In this document: piece by piece, positions 6,517 to 6,777 of the stretch
Numbering within the stretch: position 1 is the first letter of the stretch
Layout: every line of letters starts with the position of its first letter
Origin: Pseudomonadota bacterium
Lineage (GTDB): Bacteria > Desulfobacterota > Desulfovibrionia > Desulfovibrionales > Desulfovibrionaceae
DNA length: 6,777 nt
Reading direction: 5' to 3'
Assembly (NCBI GenBank): GCA_018822065.1
Contig: JAHJKV010000210.1
Location: 1 to 6,777 of the forward strand
The notes under the pieces: generated by a model
What the model saw: the letters and a program-made list of their open reading frames with translations, nothing else
Database searches by the model: none
What the model was told of the DNA's origin: nothing
Position numbers and translations under genes: made by a program

Positions 6517-6777
6517 CTATCCGAACAGGGTGCGCATCTTCGCCAGCAGCTTTTCGATGCGGTGTTCGTACGTGTGTTCGGCCAGGATGCGTTGTTTCGC
6601 GGCCTTGGCGACTTTTTTCCGGGCGAGTTCGTCCTTGAGGTATCGGGCCACCAGTTCCGGGATCTCCTCGGGGTTGTCGTAGGTCACGATTTCGGAGTCG
6701 GGTTCGAAGAGCTGGTCCATCTGGCGGCGGCGGTCGGTGATCAGGAAGGCGTCAGATGCGGGCACGTCAAACACGCG
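6517..6777 (-). CDS. CgeB/YkvP-type glycosyltransferase, C-terminal fragment (cut by window edge)
   Basis: Eighty-six codons run from the right edge to a TAG at 6519-6517. The visible sequence RVFDVPASDAFLITDRRRQ, then LFEPDSEIVTYDNPEEIPEL and a helical Lys/Arg-rich tail ending RTLFG, matches the end of the glycosyltransferase 1_2 domain found in CgeB/YkvP-like GT-B enzymes. There the segment FDVPASGAFLLTD lies by the nucleotide-sugar site and EPGKEV-YD precedes the last helices. Position 9 of the motif is Asp where Gly is usual. The start of the gene is outside the window. It is followed after 3 nt by the family 9 glycosyltransferase, so the two are very likely co-expressed and may act in one glycan pathway. 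Confidence 0.8.
   Translation of the reverse strand, partial: RVFDVPASDAFLITDRRRQMDQLFEPDSEIVTYDNPEEIPELVARYLKDELARKKVAKAAKQRILAEHTYEHRIEKLLAKMRTLFG

Overview
The window looks like chromosomal DNA from a flagellated sulfate-reducing deltaproteobacterium of the Desulfovibrio type. I base this on the hook-gene arrangement fliK-flgD-flgE, the protein style of the hook genes, the GC-rich coding sequence, and a sensor of a kind I associate with Desulfovibrio. This placement is recognition from memory, not a database result. Every gene that can be supported lies on the minus strand, so transcription runs from high to low coordinates.

From right to left the window holds: (1) the 3' end of a CgeB/YkvP-type glycosyltransferase, cut by the right edge; (2) a family 9 (heptosyltransferase-like) glycosyltransferase that begins 3 nt after the previous stop and carries a C-terminal extension of about 130 residues; (3) a 127-nt gap with a good sigma-54 (RpoN) -24/-12 promoter reading into (4) fliK (hook-length control), (5) flgD (hook cap/scaffold) and (6) flgE (hook protein), spaced 15 and 57 nt apart; (7) a strong rho-independent terminator about 110 nt after flgE; (8) an AT-rich intergenic stretch; (9) the 5' end of a membrane-anchored sensor gene, cut by the left edge, which starts with a non-ATG codon.

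The three flagellar genes form one functional module. FlgE subunits polymerise into the hook under the FlgD cap, and FliK measures the hook and switches the export gate to late substrates. The sigma-54 promoter at the head and the terminator at the tail mark them as one transcription unit, matching the middle class of sigma-54-dependent flagellar hierarchies. The two glycosyltransferases upstream form a separate translationally coupled pair. They could act on surface glycans or on the flagellum, but the window does not settle which.

I found no mobile element, CRISPR array, tRNA or rRNA, and no convincing undescribed system. The points most worth a second look are the sigma-54 promoter, the uncharacterised C-terminal extension of the family 9 glycosyltransferase, the aspartate-rich loop in FlgE, and the non-ATG-start sensor with its AT-rich leader.
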